A program made the position numbers and the translations under genes. From positions 1 to 15,750 of the forward strand of contig JBDRLU010000050.1 of the NCBI GenBank assembly GCA_043812795.1: a stretch of DNA of 15,750 bases, written 5' to 3'. The DNA comes from JBDRLU01 sp043812795. GTDB taxonomy: Bacteria > Chloroflexota > Dehalococcoidia > Dehalococcoidales > UBA2162. The notes under the pieces are model-generated. The model searched no databases. It worked only from the letters and a program-made list of their open reading frames with translations, and was not told the origin of the DNA. Positions 1 through 7,542 of this stretch are shown one piece after another (the first letter of the stretch is position 1; every line of letters starts with the position of its first letter).

Positions 1-1
1 C

Positions 2-205
2 GATTTCCAGGAACGCCTGAAGCAGTTGGAAAACGTGAGGGTACTATGGAGCGGCGGTTCGAGTGATGGCGGCCCGACCATTGCCCTGTCATTACAGAAA
101 CCGATGCCTCTGGTCCGCACTTTGATTGAATTCCCGATAGTAGAGAGCGTCAGCCGGGAGGATGAAAAAATCGTCGTCTCATTAAAGAGTAACAACCTCA
201 ACTAG
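2..205 (+). CDS. 3' end of an unrecognised gene (partial)
   Basis: The frame is open from base 2 to a TAG at 203-205, giving the last 67 residues of a protein that begins before the window. The tail is mixed: a charged start (QERLKQLENVRVLW), a Gly/Ser turn (SGGSSDGG), then alternating hydrophobic residues typical of beta strands, and a charged end. I do not recognise a family or any catalytic motif, so I assign no function. The only support is the open frame, protein-like composition and a stop just before an intergenic hairpin cluster. No other frame here looks better. Confidence 0.55.
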   Translation, partial: DFQERLKQLENVRVLWSGGSSDGGPTIALSLQKPMPLVRTLIEFPIVESVSREDEKIVVSLKSNNLN

Positions 206-280
206 TCTTCTTTTCGTTCTGGTCGGTATTTCTTGAAGCCCGACCTCACTCGTGCCCCTGAAAGACAGGGAGTAGATAAT

Positions 281-303
281 AAGAGGGGGCTTTGCCCCCT
301 CTT
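281..303. terminator. Perfect 10-bp hairpin, probable terminator after the first gene
   Basis: AAGAGGGGGC at 281-290 and its exact complement at 294-303 are separated by a TTT loop. The hairpin lies 75 bases after the stop of the partial gene and before the next promoter. The stem is strong, but only AAAATAA follows it on the plus strand and there is no separate U-tract, so termination efficiency is uncertain. A weaker hairpin, CCCTG/CAGGG, precedes it at 256-270. Confidence 0.55.
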
Positions 304-358
304 AAAATAACTTCCCCTTTCCCTAGCAGGAAAGGGGACAAAGGTGATAGGGTCGTAC
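281..358. repeat. Dispersed intergenic hairpin repeat, copy A
   Basis: Two hairpins lie in tandem. The first is the GC-rich 281-303 hairpin. The second has 9-bp arms, CCCCTTTCC at 314-322 and GGAAAGGGG at 329-337, around a 6-base loop. The box GATAGGGTCGTAC (346-358) follows. The same order of GC-rich hairpin, CCCCTTNCC palindrome and GATAGG(G/T)TCGTAC box recurs at 5471-5570 after an unrelated gene. This looks like a mobile or REP-like intergenic element. The transfer mechanism is unknown and no transposase is present. Confidence 0.6.
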
Positions 359-409
359 GAAAAGAGATAGTTCTCAACCACAAGCAAACAAAACCTTTAC
401 TTTGTTTCT

Positions 410-437
410 TGACAGCCAAATTAACACGGCCTATAGT
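410..437 (+). promoter_or_regulatory. Sigma70-type promoter for the CoA-transferase/peptidase cluster
   Basis: A perfect -35 TTGACA at 410-415 and a -10 TATAGT at 432-437 are separated by 16 bases. Transcription should start near 443-445, only a few bases before the GTG start codon at 448, so the first message would be almost leaderless. Confidence 0.6.
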
Positions 438-447
438 AAGCTAAGCC

Positions 448-1701
448 GTGGAAAGTACAGACCAGAACCCCGTCCCACCCTATCGCGTCCTTGACTTGAC
501 CGACGAAAAGGGACTCTTTTGCGGCCGCATTCTGGCCGACCTCGGGGCAGATGTTGTCAAAATAGAGCTACCGGGCGGCGACCCGGCACGGCATATCGGC
601 CCCTTTTATCATGACGACCCCGACCTGGAGAAAAGCCTGCTCTGGATGGCTTACAATGCCAACAAGCGCGGCGTTACGCTGAACATCGAGTCGGCCGGCG
701 GCAAAGCCATTTTCAAGACACTGGTAGGCCAGGCTGACGCCGTTATCGAGTCCTTTCCGCCGGGATACCTGGCGGGTCTTGGCCTAGCCTACACCGACCT
801 CTCCACCCTAAACCCCGGCCTGATAATGACCTCCATCTCTCCCTTCGGTCAGGACGGCCCCTACCGTGACTTCAAGGCCAGCGACCTTACCCTCTGGTGT
901 CTGGGCGGTATGGCCTATGTCAGCGGCGACCCCGACCGGCCGCCGGTACAGGTCAGTTGTCCGCAGGCCTATCTGCACGGGGCTGCCGCGGCTGCCGCCG
1001 CCACCCTTATCGCCCTCTACCACAGAGAGATGACCGGCGAAGGGCAGCCCATCGATGTCTCCATTCAGGAAGCAGTCATCCCTACCCTGATGAATGTGCC
1101 CCAGTTCTGGGACGTCAGCGGCACTGTCCTCAAGCGGGCCGGTATCTTCCGCACCGGACTGAGCACCACGGCCAATCAGAGGCTGGTCTGGCGATGCAAG
1201 GACGGCTACGTCAATTTCCCCATGTTCGGCGGGATGCAGGGCGCCCGCACCAACCGCGGGCTGGTACGCTGGATGGAAAGCGAAAACATGTCGGACGGAT
1301 ATCTCAGCGATATCAAGTGGGAAGAGTTCAATATGGCGAATGCCACTCAGGAACAGTTCGACCGCTTCGAAGGCCCGATAAGCCGCTTCTTCCTGAATCA
1401 CACCATGGCCGAGCTCTACCAGGGAGCTATTGAACGGGACATCATGCTTTATCCCGTCTATTCGGCGAAAGAAGTCCACGATGATATCCAGTTGCAGGCA
1501 CGTAACTTCTGGAGCAACATCGAGCATGAGGAATTAGGCGAAACGCTGGTCTATCCCGGTTCGCCTTTTGTCCTCTCCGGGCGGAGACCGGGTCTGCGCC
1601 GGGCACCTCTTATCGGCGAACATAACGAAGATATCTATTGCGGCGAACTCGGCTTCTCTGGAAGAAAAATATCGAGTCTACGACGGGCAGGCGCAATCTA
1701 A
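448..1701 (+). CDS. Family III CoA-transferase (CaiB/BaiF type) with catalytic Asp
   Basis: This 417-residue protein has the full length usual for CaiB/BaiF CoA-transferases, which move CoA between carboxylic acids through an aspartyl-CoA intermediate. Family signatures are visible in order: an N-terminal Rossmann-like start (RVLDLTDEKG, residues 13-22), LADLGADVVKIE (29-40), ADAVIESFPPG (96-106), FGQDGPYRDFKASD (133-146) with the expected nucleophile Asp146, and the C-terminal LGFSGRKISSLRRAG. The GTG start is the only one preceding the conserved N-terminus. No Shine-Dalgarno sequence precedes it, which fits a nearly leaderless transcript. The stop is one base before the ATG of the next CoA-transferase, so the two are probably translationally coupled. 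The substrate cannot be read from the sequence. Confidence 0.9.
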   Translation: MESTDQNPVPPYRVLDLTDEKGLFCGRILADLGADVVKIELPGGDPARHIGPFYHDDPDLEKSLLWMAYNANKRGVTLNIESAGGKAIFKTLVGQADAVIESFPPGYLAGLGLAYTDLSTLNPGLIMTSISPFGQDGPYRDFKASDLTLWCLGGMAYVSGDPDRPPVQVSCPQAYLHGAAAAAAATLIALYHREMTGEGQPIDVSIQEAVIPTLMNVPQFWDVSGTVLKRAGIFRTGLSTTANQRLVWRCKDGYVNFPMFGGMQGARTNRGLVRWMESENMSDGYLSDIKWEEFNMANATQEQFDRFEGPISRFFLNHTMAELYQGAIERDIMLYPVYSAKEVHDDIQLQARNFWSNIEHEELGETLVYPGSPFVLSGRRPGLRRAPLIGEHNEDIYCGELGFSGRKISSLRRAGAI

Positions 1702-1702
1702 G

Positions 1703-2920
1703 ATGACTGGTAAAGCGCTCGCTGGCGTGAAAATAGCCGACTTCACCTGGGTCGGCGTCGGCCCGATAACCATGAAATGCCTCGCCGACCACGGGGCCGA
1801 GGTGATTCATGTCGAGTCGTCCCTCCGCCCCGAGCTGCTCCGCACCACGGCCCCCTTCCGGGACGGCATCGCCGGACTCAACCGCAGCGCCTATAATGCC
1901 TGCCTGAACAATAATAAGTACGGGCTGGCCTTGAATATGAACCATCCGCGTGCCCCTGAGGTGCTTACCCGATTGGTCAAATGGGCTGATATTGTCGCCG
2001 AAAGTTTCAGCCCGGGAGCGGTGGCCAAATGGGGTTTGGCCTACGAAGACCTGGTCAAAATTAGACCGGACGTTATCATGTATAGCACCTCGCAGCAGGG
2101 GCAGACCGGCCCCCGTGCCCGCATTGGGGCTTACGGCACGCAACTGGTCTCCCTGACCGGTTTCACTCACTTGACCGGCTGGCCCGACCGTGACCCCACC
2201 GGCCCCTACGGCCCCTATACGGATACCACAGCTCCGGCACTGGGAGCTTCGGCGGTCATCTCCGCTCTTATCCGGCGTCACCGCACCGGTAAAGGGACAC
2301 ATATCGACCTCGCTCAACTGGAAGCCGGGCTGAACTTTCTCGCCCCCGTTATGCTCGACTATACCGTTAACGGACGTGTAAACCAGCGACGGGGCAACCG
2401 CTGCGATTATGCCGCCCCCCATGGTGTCTATCGCTGCCAAGGTGAGGATAGGTGGTGTGCCATCGCCGTCTTTACCGACGCCGAATGGCAGAAGTTATGT
2501 GAAGTAATCAGCCGGCCCGAGCTGGCCCAGGATTCCCGGTTTAACACTTTGTCCCGGCGAAAGCAAAACGAAGATGCCCTCGACGAAATTATCAACCAGT
2601 GGACGGCTCAGTTTAGTGCCGTGGAAGTAATGCAACGGCTACAGGCAGCGGGCATCGTTGCCGGTATCGCCCAGACCGGCCGCGACCTCCTGGAAAACGA
2701 CCCCCAGTTAGCCCACCGCCAGTTTTTCGATGAACTTGAACACGGCGAGATTGGCCGTCACCATTACGAAAAGCCACCCTTCCGCCTCGGCAAAACTCCC
2801 ACCGAACTGACCAAAGCCGGCCCTTGCCTCGGTGAGGATAACGAAAAGGTCTGCAAACAAATGCTCGGCTTCTCCGAAGAGGAATATATCAGCCTGGTGG
2901 TGGATGAAGTGCTGGTATAA
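1703..2920 (+). CDS. CaiB/BaiF-family CoA-transferase lacking the catalytic Asp
   Basis: A 405-residue CoA-transferase-fold protein. The ATG at 1703 starts one base after the upstream stop and immediately precedes the family N-terminus (MTGKALAGVKIADFTW). An upstream in-frame start at 1568 would lie inside the preceding gene and is rejected. Family segments include LADHGAEVIHVE (27-38), ADIVAESFSPG (95-105) and GQTGPRARIGAYGTQ (133-147). In an ungapped match to its neighbour the catalytic Asp146 aligns with Gly145, so this chain probably cannot form the aspartyl-CoA intermediate alone. Type III CoA-transferases made of two unlike subunits are known, for example benzylsuccinate CoA-transferase BbsEF. 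The tight coupling with the Asp-containing gene suggests a hetero-oligomer, which is an inference. Confidence 0.88.
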   Translation: MTGKALAGVKIADFTWVGVGPITMKCLADHGAEVIHVESSLRPELLRTTAPFRDGIAGLNRSAYNACLNNNKYGLALNMNHPRAPEVLTRLVKWADIVAESFSPGAVAKWGLAYEDLVKIRPDVIMYSTSQQGQTGPRARIGAYGTQLVSLTGFTHLTGWPDRDPTGPYGPYTDTTAPALGASAVISALIRRHRTGKGTHIDLAQLEAGLNFLAPVMLDYTVNGRVNQRRGNRCDYAAPHGVYRCQGEDRWCAIAVFTDAEWQKLCEVISRPELAQDSRFNTLSRRKQNEDALDEIINQWTAQFSAVEVMQRLQAAGIVAGIAQTGRDLLENDPQLAHRQFFDELEHGEIGRHHYEKPPFRLGKTPTELTKAGPCLGEDNEKVCKQMLGFSEEEYISLVVDEVLV

Positions 2921-3031
2921 ATTTCACGCCTAATAGTCACTTGCCATCTTCCGCCCTTTATGCCAAACTGAAGGCAACCGCAGTAATTTCTTCGGGCTTC
3001 AAAGTCCATTTTTAGCTGGAGGAGTTGACAC

Positions 3032-4303
3032 ATGGAAGTAGAGGAAATCCTTAGCAAGTTAATTAGAATACCTTCCGTCAATCCGCCCGGCGGCGAAACG
3101 AAAGTGGCTGAGTTTCTCACCAAGCTTTTTAATGAAGCCGGCATTGAAAACGAGACCATGGAGTCGGCACCGGGGCGGGGCAGTTTCATTGCCCGGATGG
3201 GTAGCGGCCCGAAATCGTTACTCTTTCTTTCCCATGCCGACGTCGTGCCCGCCGGTGACGGCTGGGACTTCGACCCCTTCTGCGGTGAGATTAAAAACGG
3301 GATGGTCTATGGCCGCGGCGCGCTCGATTGTAAAGGTCTGGTCGCCGCCGAGGCCTATGCTATGCTCCAACTCCGCAAGCGTAAACTCAACGGCCGCCTC
3401 ATCTTCGCTGCCACCGCTGACGAGGAAAGCGGTGGACGGAACGGAGTGCGGTTTCTCCTGGAGAAATATCCCGAAAAACTGCAGGCGGACTTCGCCGTCA
3501 ATGAGGGCGGTGAAGACCCGACTATTATCGGCGGCCGCCCTACCTACTTCATTCAGGTCGGCGAAAAAGGGACGGCGTGGACCCACCTCAAGTTTTCCGG
3601 TGTTTCCGCTCACGGCGCCGTGCCGACGCTTGGCGATAATGCTGTCGTCAAAGCTTCACAGGCCATCGTCCGCCTTACCACTTACAAAGCCAAAATTAAG
3701 ATTATGCCCGAGCTGAAAGGGTTCCTTAATCATCTGGGGCAACAGGCCGGCTGGAAGAGCATCACGGCCCGAAATATCGACGCTTTTCTCAACGCTTACC
3801 CCGACCGGAATGTCGCCGAAACATTACGTTCACTGACGCGCATGACCATTTCCCCCAATGCCGTGGAAGGTGGTTCGAAAACGAACATCGTCCCCGATAG
3901 TTGTGAAGTGGACGTTGATATCCGCGTCCTCCCCGGACAGGACAAAGAGTCCGTACTTCAGACCATCCGCTCGCTGGTCGGCGACCAAACAGCAATCGAA
4001 CTCCGCAACTTCAGTCCGCCTTCGTTTTCACTAACCGGTACACCCTCTCATCAACTCATCGAACAGGCGGTGAAGGAAACGCTGGGGGATATCGATTGTT
4101 TCCCCAATATCTCGGCCGGGGCGACCGATTCCCGCTACCTCCGTCTCGCCGGTATTCCCAGCTACGGCCCGGCCGTCGCCGCGCCCGACTTCGACCCGTC
4201 ACTGAAGCAGACCGTCCACGGGAAAAACGAACGGACTGACATCAAGAGCCTGAAACTTAACGTCGATTTTCTGGTGCGGTTAGCCCGGCACTATTTAGGC
4301 TAA
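3032..4303 (+). CDS. M20-family metallohydrolase (ArgE/DapE/ACY1-like peptidase or deacylase)
   Basis: A 423-residue zinc amidohydrolase of the ArgE/DapE/carboxypeptidase G2 superfamily, which cleaves acyl or peptide bonds of amino acid derivatives. Metal-site motifs are intact: LSHADVVPAGD with His68 and Asp70, YGRGALDCKG with bridging Asp99, ADEESGG with catalytic Glu131 and ligand Glu132, and a late HGKNERTD that supplies the final His. The dimerisation (lid) domain lies in the middle, roughly residues 175-300. The start is fixed by GGAGGAG at 3018-3024, 7 bases before the ATG. There is no signal peptide, so it should be cytoplasmic. It is separated by 111 bases from the CoA-transferases and by 21 bases from the aminopeptidase gene that follows, so the two hydrolases are probably one transcription unit. 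Substrate specificity (acetylornithine, N-acyl amino acid or dipeptide) cannot be decided. Confidence 0.9.
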   Translation: MEVEEILSKLIRIPSVNPPGGETKVAEFLTKLFNEAGIENETMESAPGRGSFIARMGSGPKSLLFLSHADVVPAGDGWDFDPFCGEIKNGMVYGRGALDCKGLVAAEAYAMLQLRKRKLNGRLIFAATADEESGGRNGVRFLLEKYPEKLQADFAVNEGGEDPTIIGGRPTYFIQVGEKGTAWTHLKFSGVSAHGAVPTLGDNAVVKASQAIVRLTTYKAKIKIMPELKGFLNHLGQQAGWKSITARNIDAFLNAYPDRNVAETLRSLTRMTISPNAVEGGSKTNIVPDSCEVDVDIRVLPGQDKESVLQTIRSLVGDQTAIELRNFSPPSFSLTGTPSHQLIEQAVKETLGDIDCFPNISAGATDSRYLRLAGIPSYGPAVAAPDFDPSLKQTVHGKNERTDIKSLKLNVDFLVRLARHYLG

Positions 4304-4324
4304 ATCTATTCGAGGTGAGACAAA

Positions 4325-5434
4325 ATGGCTGACCCGAGAATTGAAAAACTGGCCCGAACGTTAGTCGAATATTCGGTCGCGGTGCGGCCCGGCGATAAGG
4401 TAATAATTAACGGCAGCACCCTGGCTGAACCTCTGCTCAAAGAAATCTATACTCGGGTATTACAGGCGGGCGGACATCCCCTGACGATGGCAGCCCTGCC
4501 CGGGCTGGAAGAGATATTTTATCGCTATGCCTCCGATGAACAATTGAAACACGTGCCGAAGCCGCTGGAAATGATTATGCAGACTTACGACGTCCGTATT
4601 TCCATACTCGCCGAGGTCAACACCAAAGCCTTGTCCAACGTTGACCCGAACAAAATCGTGCTCCAGCAGCGTGCCCGCACCGGACTGATGCGCACTTTCA
4701 TGCGCCGCTCGGCGGCCGGTGAATTACGCTGGACGGTGGCTCCCTTCCCCACCAACGCCCTCGCCCAGGACGCCGAGATGGGCCTGAACGAATACGAAGA
4801 TTTCGTCTATGGCGCCTGTTTGCCTGACCTGAACGACCCGGTCGGTTACTGGAAACGGTTCTCCACCCGCCAGCAGAAAGTAGTTGACTGGCTCAGGGAC
4901 AAGAAGAATATTCATGTTAAGGGCAAAGAGACCGACCTCCGCCTCAATGTCGCCGGACGCACTTTTGTCAACTGCGACGGTCATTACAATATGCCCGATG
5001 GTGAGATTTTTACCGGGCCGGTGGAAAATAGCGTCGAGGGGCATGTCTGTTTTTCCTATCCGGCCATCTATAGCGGCCGGGAAGTGACCGGAGTGCGGCT
5101 CTGGTTCGAAAAGGGTAAAGTAGTCAAAGCCAGCGCCGATAAAAACGAAGACTTTCTCATCAAGACGCTTGATACCGACGCCGGTTCGCGTACCGTCGGT
5201 GAATTCGCCATCGGCACCAGCGAAGGTATCACCCGTTTTACCCGTGAAATACTGTTCGACGAAAAGATAGGCGGTAGTTTCCACATGGCGCTGGGCGCCG
5301 GCTATCCGGAAACCGGCAGTAAAAACGAGTCAGCCATCCACTGGGATATGATTTGCGACCTGCGTGACGGTGGTGAAATCCGTGCCGATGACGAATTGCT
5401 CTACCAGAACGGTAAGTTCACCATCGAGTTTTAG
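4325..5434 (+). CDS. M29-family metal-dependent aminopeptidase (AmpS/PepS-like)
   Basis: A 369-residue thermophilic-type leucyl aminopeptidase of family M29, which removes N-terminal residues from peptides using a two-metal site. The expected ligands are visible: Glu227 in NMPDGEIFTGPVENSVEG, Glu293 in VGEFAIG, His320 in GGSFHMALG, Tyr327, and His339/Asp341 in AIHWDMICDL. The N-terminal half (MADPRIEKLARTLVEYSV, then VRPGDKVIING) matches the family start. GAGGTGAG at 4312-4319 sets the ATG. The chain is slightly shorter than the usual 400-410 residues, mostly between His320 and His339. It follows the M20 gene by 21 bases and ends the operon before the strong terminator at 5487-5522. A cytoplasmic role in peptide breakdown is likely. 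Confidence 0.9.
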   Translation: MADPRIEKLARTLVEYSVAVRPGDKVIINGSTLAEPLLKEIYTRVLQAGGHPLTMAALPGLEEIFYRYASDEQLKHVPKPLEMIMQTYDVRISILAEVNTKALSNVDPNKIVLQQRARTGLMRTFMRRSAAGELRWTVAPFPTNALAQDAEMGLNEYEDFVYGACLPDLNDPVGYWKRFSTRQQKVVDWLRDKKNIHVKGKETDLRLNVAGRTFVNCDGHYNMPDGEIFTGPVENSVEGHVCFSYPAIYSGREVTGVRLWFEKGKVVKASADKNEDFLIKTLDTDAGSRTVGEFAIGTSEGITRFTREILFDEKIGGSFHMALGAGYPETGSKNESAIHWDMICDLRDGGEIRADDELLYQNGKFTIEF

Positions 5435-5470
5435 CTGGTGCCGCCCGGAAAGGTAACGGGCTTGACGTAT

Positions 5471-5570
5471 AGAGGGAAAGTGTTTTAAGAGAGAGGGGCG
5501 TACCCGCCCCTCTCTCTTTTTTCATTCACCCCTTCCCTTGCAAGGGAAGGGGCAGGGGATAGGTTCGTAC
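5471..5570. repeat. Dispersed intergenic hairpin repeat, copy B
   Basis: The element runs from an AGAGGGAAAGTGTTTTAAGA lead-in, through the 5487-5522 terminator hairpin, to a perfect 24-base palindrome at 5529-5552 (half-site CCCCTTCCCTTG). It ends in the box GGATAGGTTCGTAC (5557-5570). Copy A (281-358) has the same hairpin-palindrome-box order with different stem sequences, and copy C (15680-15750) shares the lead-in and the GAGAGGGGC stem. Compensating stem changes suggest the structure is what is kept. Confidence 0.65.
5487..5522 (+). terminator. Strong rho-independent terminator after the aminopeptidase gene
   Basis: A perfect 14-bp stem pairs AAGAGAGAGGGGCG (5487-5500) with 5505-5518 around a TACC loop. 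A run of six T at 5517-5522 follows. It lies 53 bases after the aminopeptidase stop. It is also the first module of repeat copy B. Confidence 0.9.
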
Positions 5571-5605
5571 TGATTCTTAAAGTAGTAGGACAAGAAAAAA
5601 ATAAA

Positions 5606-5634
5606 TTGACAACCGTTCGATTAAGCCCTAGACT
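5606..5634 (+). promoter_or_regulatory. Sigma70-type promoter of the mutase operon
   Basis: TTGACA at 5606-5611 and TAGACT at 5629-5634 are separated by 17 bases. Predicted transcription start is near 5641, which leaves a leader of about 140 bases before the mutase ATG at 5781. Together with 5471-5570, 5685-5747 and 5692-5740, this accounts for the whole gene-free stretch 5435-5780. Confidence 0.55.
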
Positions 5635-5684
5635 TTAGCTTGAACATTCAGACCACCATAAGTAATTGTCCGGAGGGGAGAGGC

Positions 5685-5747
5685 ATGATATGGGCGCTGG
5701 TACCGTTGTTCGATAGTAAAGTACCGCGCCCTTTCTTTTTAGTCTAA
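5685..5747 (+). CDS. Possible 20-residue leader peptide
   Basis: The ATG at 5685 follows GGAGGGGAG at 5672-5680 by 4 bases, a good ribosome binding site for such a short frame. The 20 codons end at TAA 5745-5747 and encode a hydrophobic peptide (starts MIWALVPLF, ends PFFLV). The frame overlaps the whole hairpin plus T-tract at 5692-5740, so its translation would affect the folding of that hairpin. It has no run of one amino acid as in classical biosynthetic attenuators. It may be chance: it is short and I can show no conservation. Confidence 0.3.
   Translation: MIWALVPLFDSKVPRPFFLV
5692..5740 (+). promoter_or_regulatory. Attenuator-like hairpin with T-tract in the mutase leader
   Basis: GGGCGC (5692-5697) pairs with GCGCCC (5726-5731). 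After one bulged T (5698), GGTAC (5699-5703) pairs with GTACC (5721-5725). This makes 11 pairs around a 17-base loop, directly followed by a T-rich tract at 5732-5740 (TTTCTTTTT). The hairpin lies between the promoter and the mutase ATG, where an intrinsic terminator would act as an attenuator. I see no cobalamin riboswitch signature. Confidence 0.5.
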
Positions 5748-5780
5748 ATTACCAAAGAAACCAATCAAGGGAGGAAGAGG

Positions 5781-7516
5781 ATGGCAGTCGAGAAAGCAGT
5801 CAGAAAAACAAGACCCGCTGCAAAGAAAGTCGGCATTGATACGGCTTTACAGGAATGGGAGACCAAGGTACGCCAGCCGAGCATCGCCAGCAAGCCGGAG
5901 AGGAAACAGCAATTCAAGACCATGGCTGATTATCCGGTCAAGCCGATCTATACCCCGTTCGACGTGGCGGACATTGATTACATGAAAGATATCGGCTTTC
6001 CCGGGCAGTACCCCTTCACCCGGGGTGACCTACCTAATGGATACCGGTCGCTCGATTTCGACCTCGGCTTCTACAGCGGCTTCGGGACGCCAGAAAGCGC
6101 CAACAAACGGTTCAAAGAGCTGATTGCGCGGGGAGGTAGAGCCAATGTTGCGGCTGATTTGCCGACTCAGATTGCCCTCGACCCCGACCACCCATTGGCT
6201 AAAGGAGAAGTCGGCCGGGTGGGTGTTTCCGTGCCTTCCCTTGATGACGCCGACCGGCTGTACGCAGGCATCGATATCGCTAAGAACGGCGCCGGCGCTG
6301 GTGTCAGCAACTGCATCCCGTTTTACCCTCTTTCCATTAGCCTGGCCCTGGCTGAGAAACGGGGCCTCAAGCCAACCGATTTGCCCATGAGGGGCGCCGG
6401 CCAGAACGACCCGCTGAAGGAATACACCGGCCGTGATACCTGGATTTTCCCGGTGCCTATCGCTATCGAGATAGCTACCGATATGAGAGAATATGTGGTT
6501 CGTGACCTTCCCTGCAAGCAACCCCGCCAGACCGGTTCGGTCTGCACTACCCAGCTGGGCTGGTGCGGCGTCGGTGCGGCCGAGGAGCTCGGTTTTGCTC
6601 TCGCCCATTTCGTCTGCTACATTGATTCAGGACTGAAAAGAGGGCTCACTCTGGAAGAGTTTGTGCCCGGGATGCAGTGGCATGCCGGCTGCGATATGGA
6701 TATCTTTCAAGAGGCCGCCAAGTTCCGTGCTGGCCGGAAACTTTTTGCCAGACTGATGAAAGAAAGATACCATAGCGATAACCCTGACGTGCAGGGACTC
6801 CGCTCCACTTGCTATGTCCATAGCCAGCGCTGTATGCCCAGCAGCCGCTGAATAACCTCTGCCGGTTGACGATGACGGTACTGGCCAGCTATCTCGGCGG
6901 TCTCGAAGGCATCTTGAACCCGGCTTACGATGAGGCTATCTCCCTTCCTACCGTGGAATCACAACACGTCAGCCAGATGATAAAATTCATCATCAACCAT
7001 GAGTGCGGCCTGGAGGGTATCATTGACCCCCTGGGTGGTTCCTACTACGTCGAGAGGTTAACCAAACAGATTGAAGAGGAGGCACAATACTGGTTCCAGA
7101 AGATTGAAGATATGGGCGGAGCGGTGGCGGCCGTAGAGAAGGGCTTCCATTATCAGGAAGAGCTAAGGGGCACGTATCGCGAGCGGCAGCAGATTGCCTC
7201 CGGCGAAAGAGTGGTTATCGGCATTAACAAGTTCCGCATCGAGGATGAGAAAATGCCGGAAATCTTCCCGGGAGCCGACCCTGAAGATGAACAGAGGCAG
7301 GTAGAGAACATCCAGAGGCTAAGAGAGAAAAGAGATAACAAACTGGTCCGGGAAAAGCTGGCTCAACTGGGCGAGGTTGCCGTCAAGAAGACCAAGGATG
7401 ATAAGGTCAATATCGTCCCGGCGGCGCTGGAAGCCGTCAGGGCCTACGCCACCGTCGGCGAAATAGGTACCGTGCTCAGAAAAGTCTTCGGTGAATACAA
7501 ACCGGCCCAGTCGTAG
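5781..7516 (+). pseudogene. Acyl-CoA mutase large subunit (methylmalonyl-CoA mutase family), frameshifted
   Basis: This encodes the substrate-binding barrel of a B12-dependent acyl-CoA mutase, read in two frames. The start is well set: GGGAGGAAGAGG ends just before the ATG at 5781. Frame one gives 356 residues and stops at 6851. A second frame is already open from CTG at 6830 (LYAQQPLNNLCRLTMTV) and runs to TAG at 7516. Counting residues against the family, inserting a single base after CAG at 6825-6827 restores one chain of about 578 residues, normal for large subunits without a B12 domain. Family anchors are clear: FPGQYPFTRG (73-82), YSGFGTPESAN (98-108), AADLPTQIALD (124-134), QNDPLKEY (208-215), EAAKFRAGRKL (311-321) and later DPLGGSYYVE. 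Several active-site motifs differ from true methylmalonyl-CoA mutase: the Tyr-His pair of ISGYH is absent, as are RPWT and HSQTSGW. The Gln and Arg of the QND...R segment (Gln208, Arg218) remain. The real substrate is therefore uncertain. No B12-binding small subunit lies in the window. The break may be a true mutation or an assembly error. Confidence 0.85.
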
Positions 7517-7542
7517 CCTTGAAGAGTAAGGCGACCCGGCAT

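Noticed and set aside
808..1527. Long antisense open frame inside the first CoA-transferase
   Set aside because: It lies opposite a clear family member, has no recognisable protein motif, and reflects GC-rich codon usage. The same applies to antisense frames at 1610-2440, 4724-5284 and 6030-6608.
5641..5780. Cobalamin riboswitch before the B12-dependent mutase
   Set aside because: The leader is short for that class and I see none of its conserved boxes.
6828..6829. A 13-base deletion in the mutase gene, inferred by aligning HSQ with the classical HSQTSGW motif
   Set aside because: Counting residues between the flanking LR and NN shows that a one-base deletion restores the normal length, so the HSQ match is probably coincidental.
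6849..6851. TGA ending the first mutase frame as a second selenocysteine codon
   Set aside because: Reading through gives no family-like sequence; the protein continues in another frame that starts before this codon.
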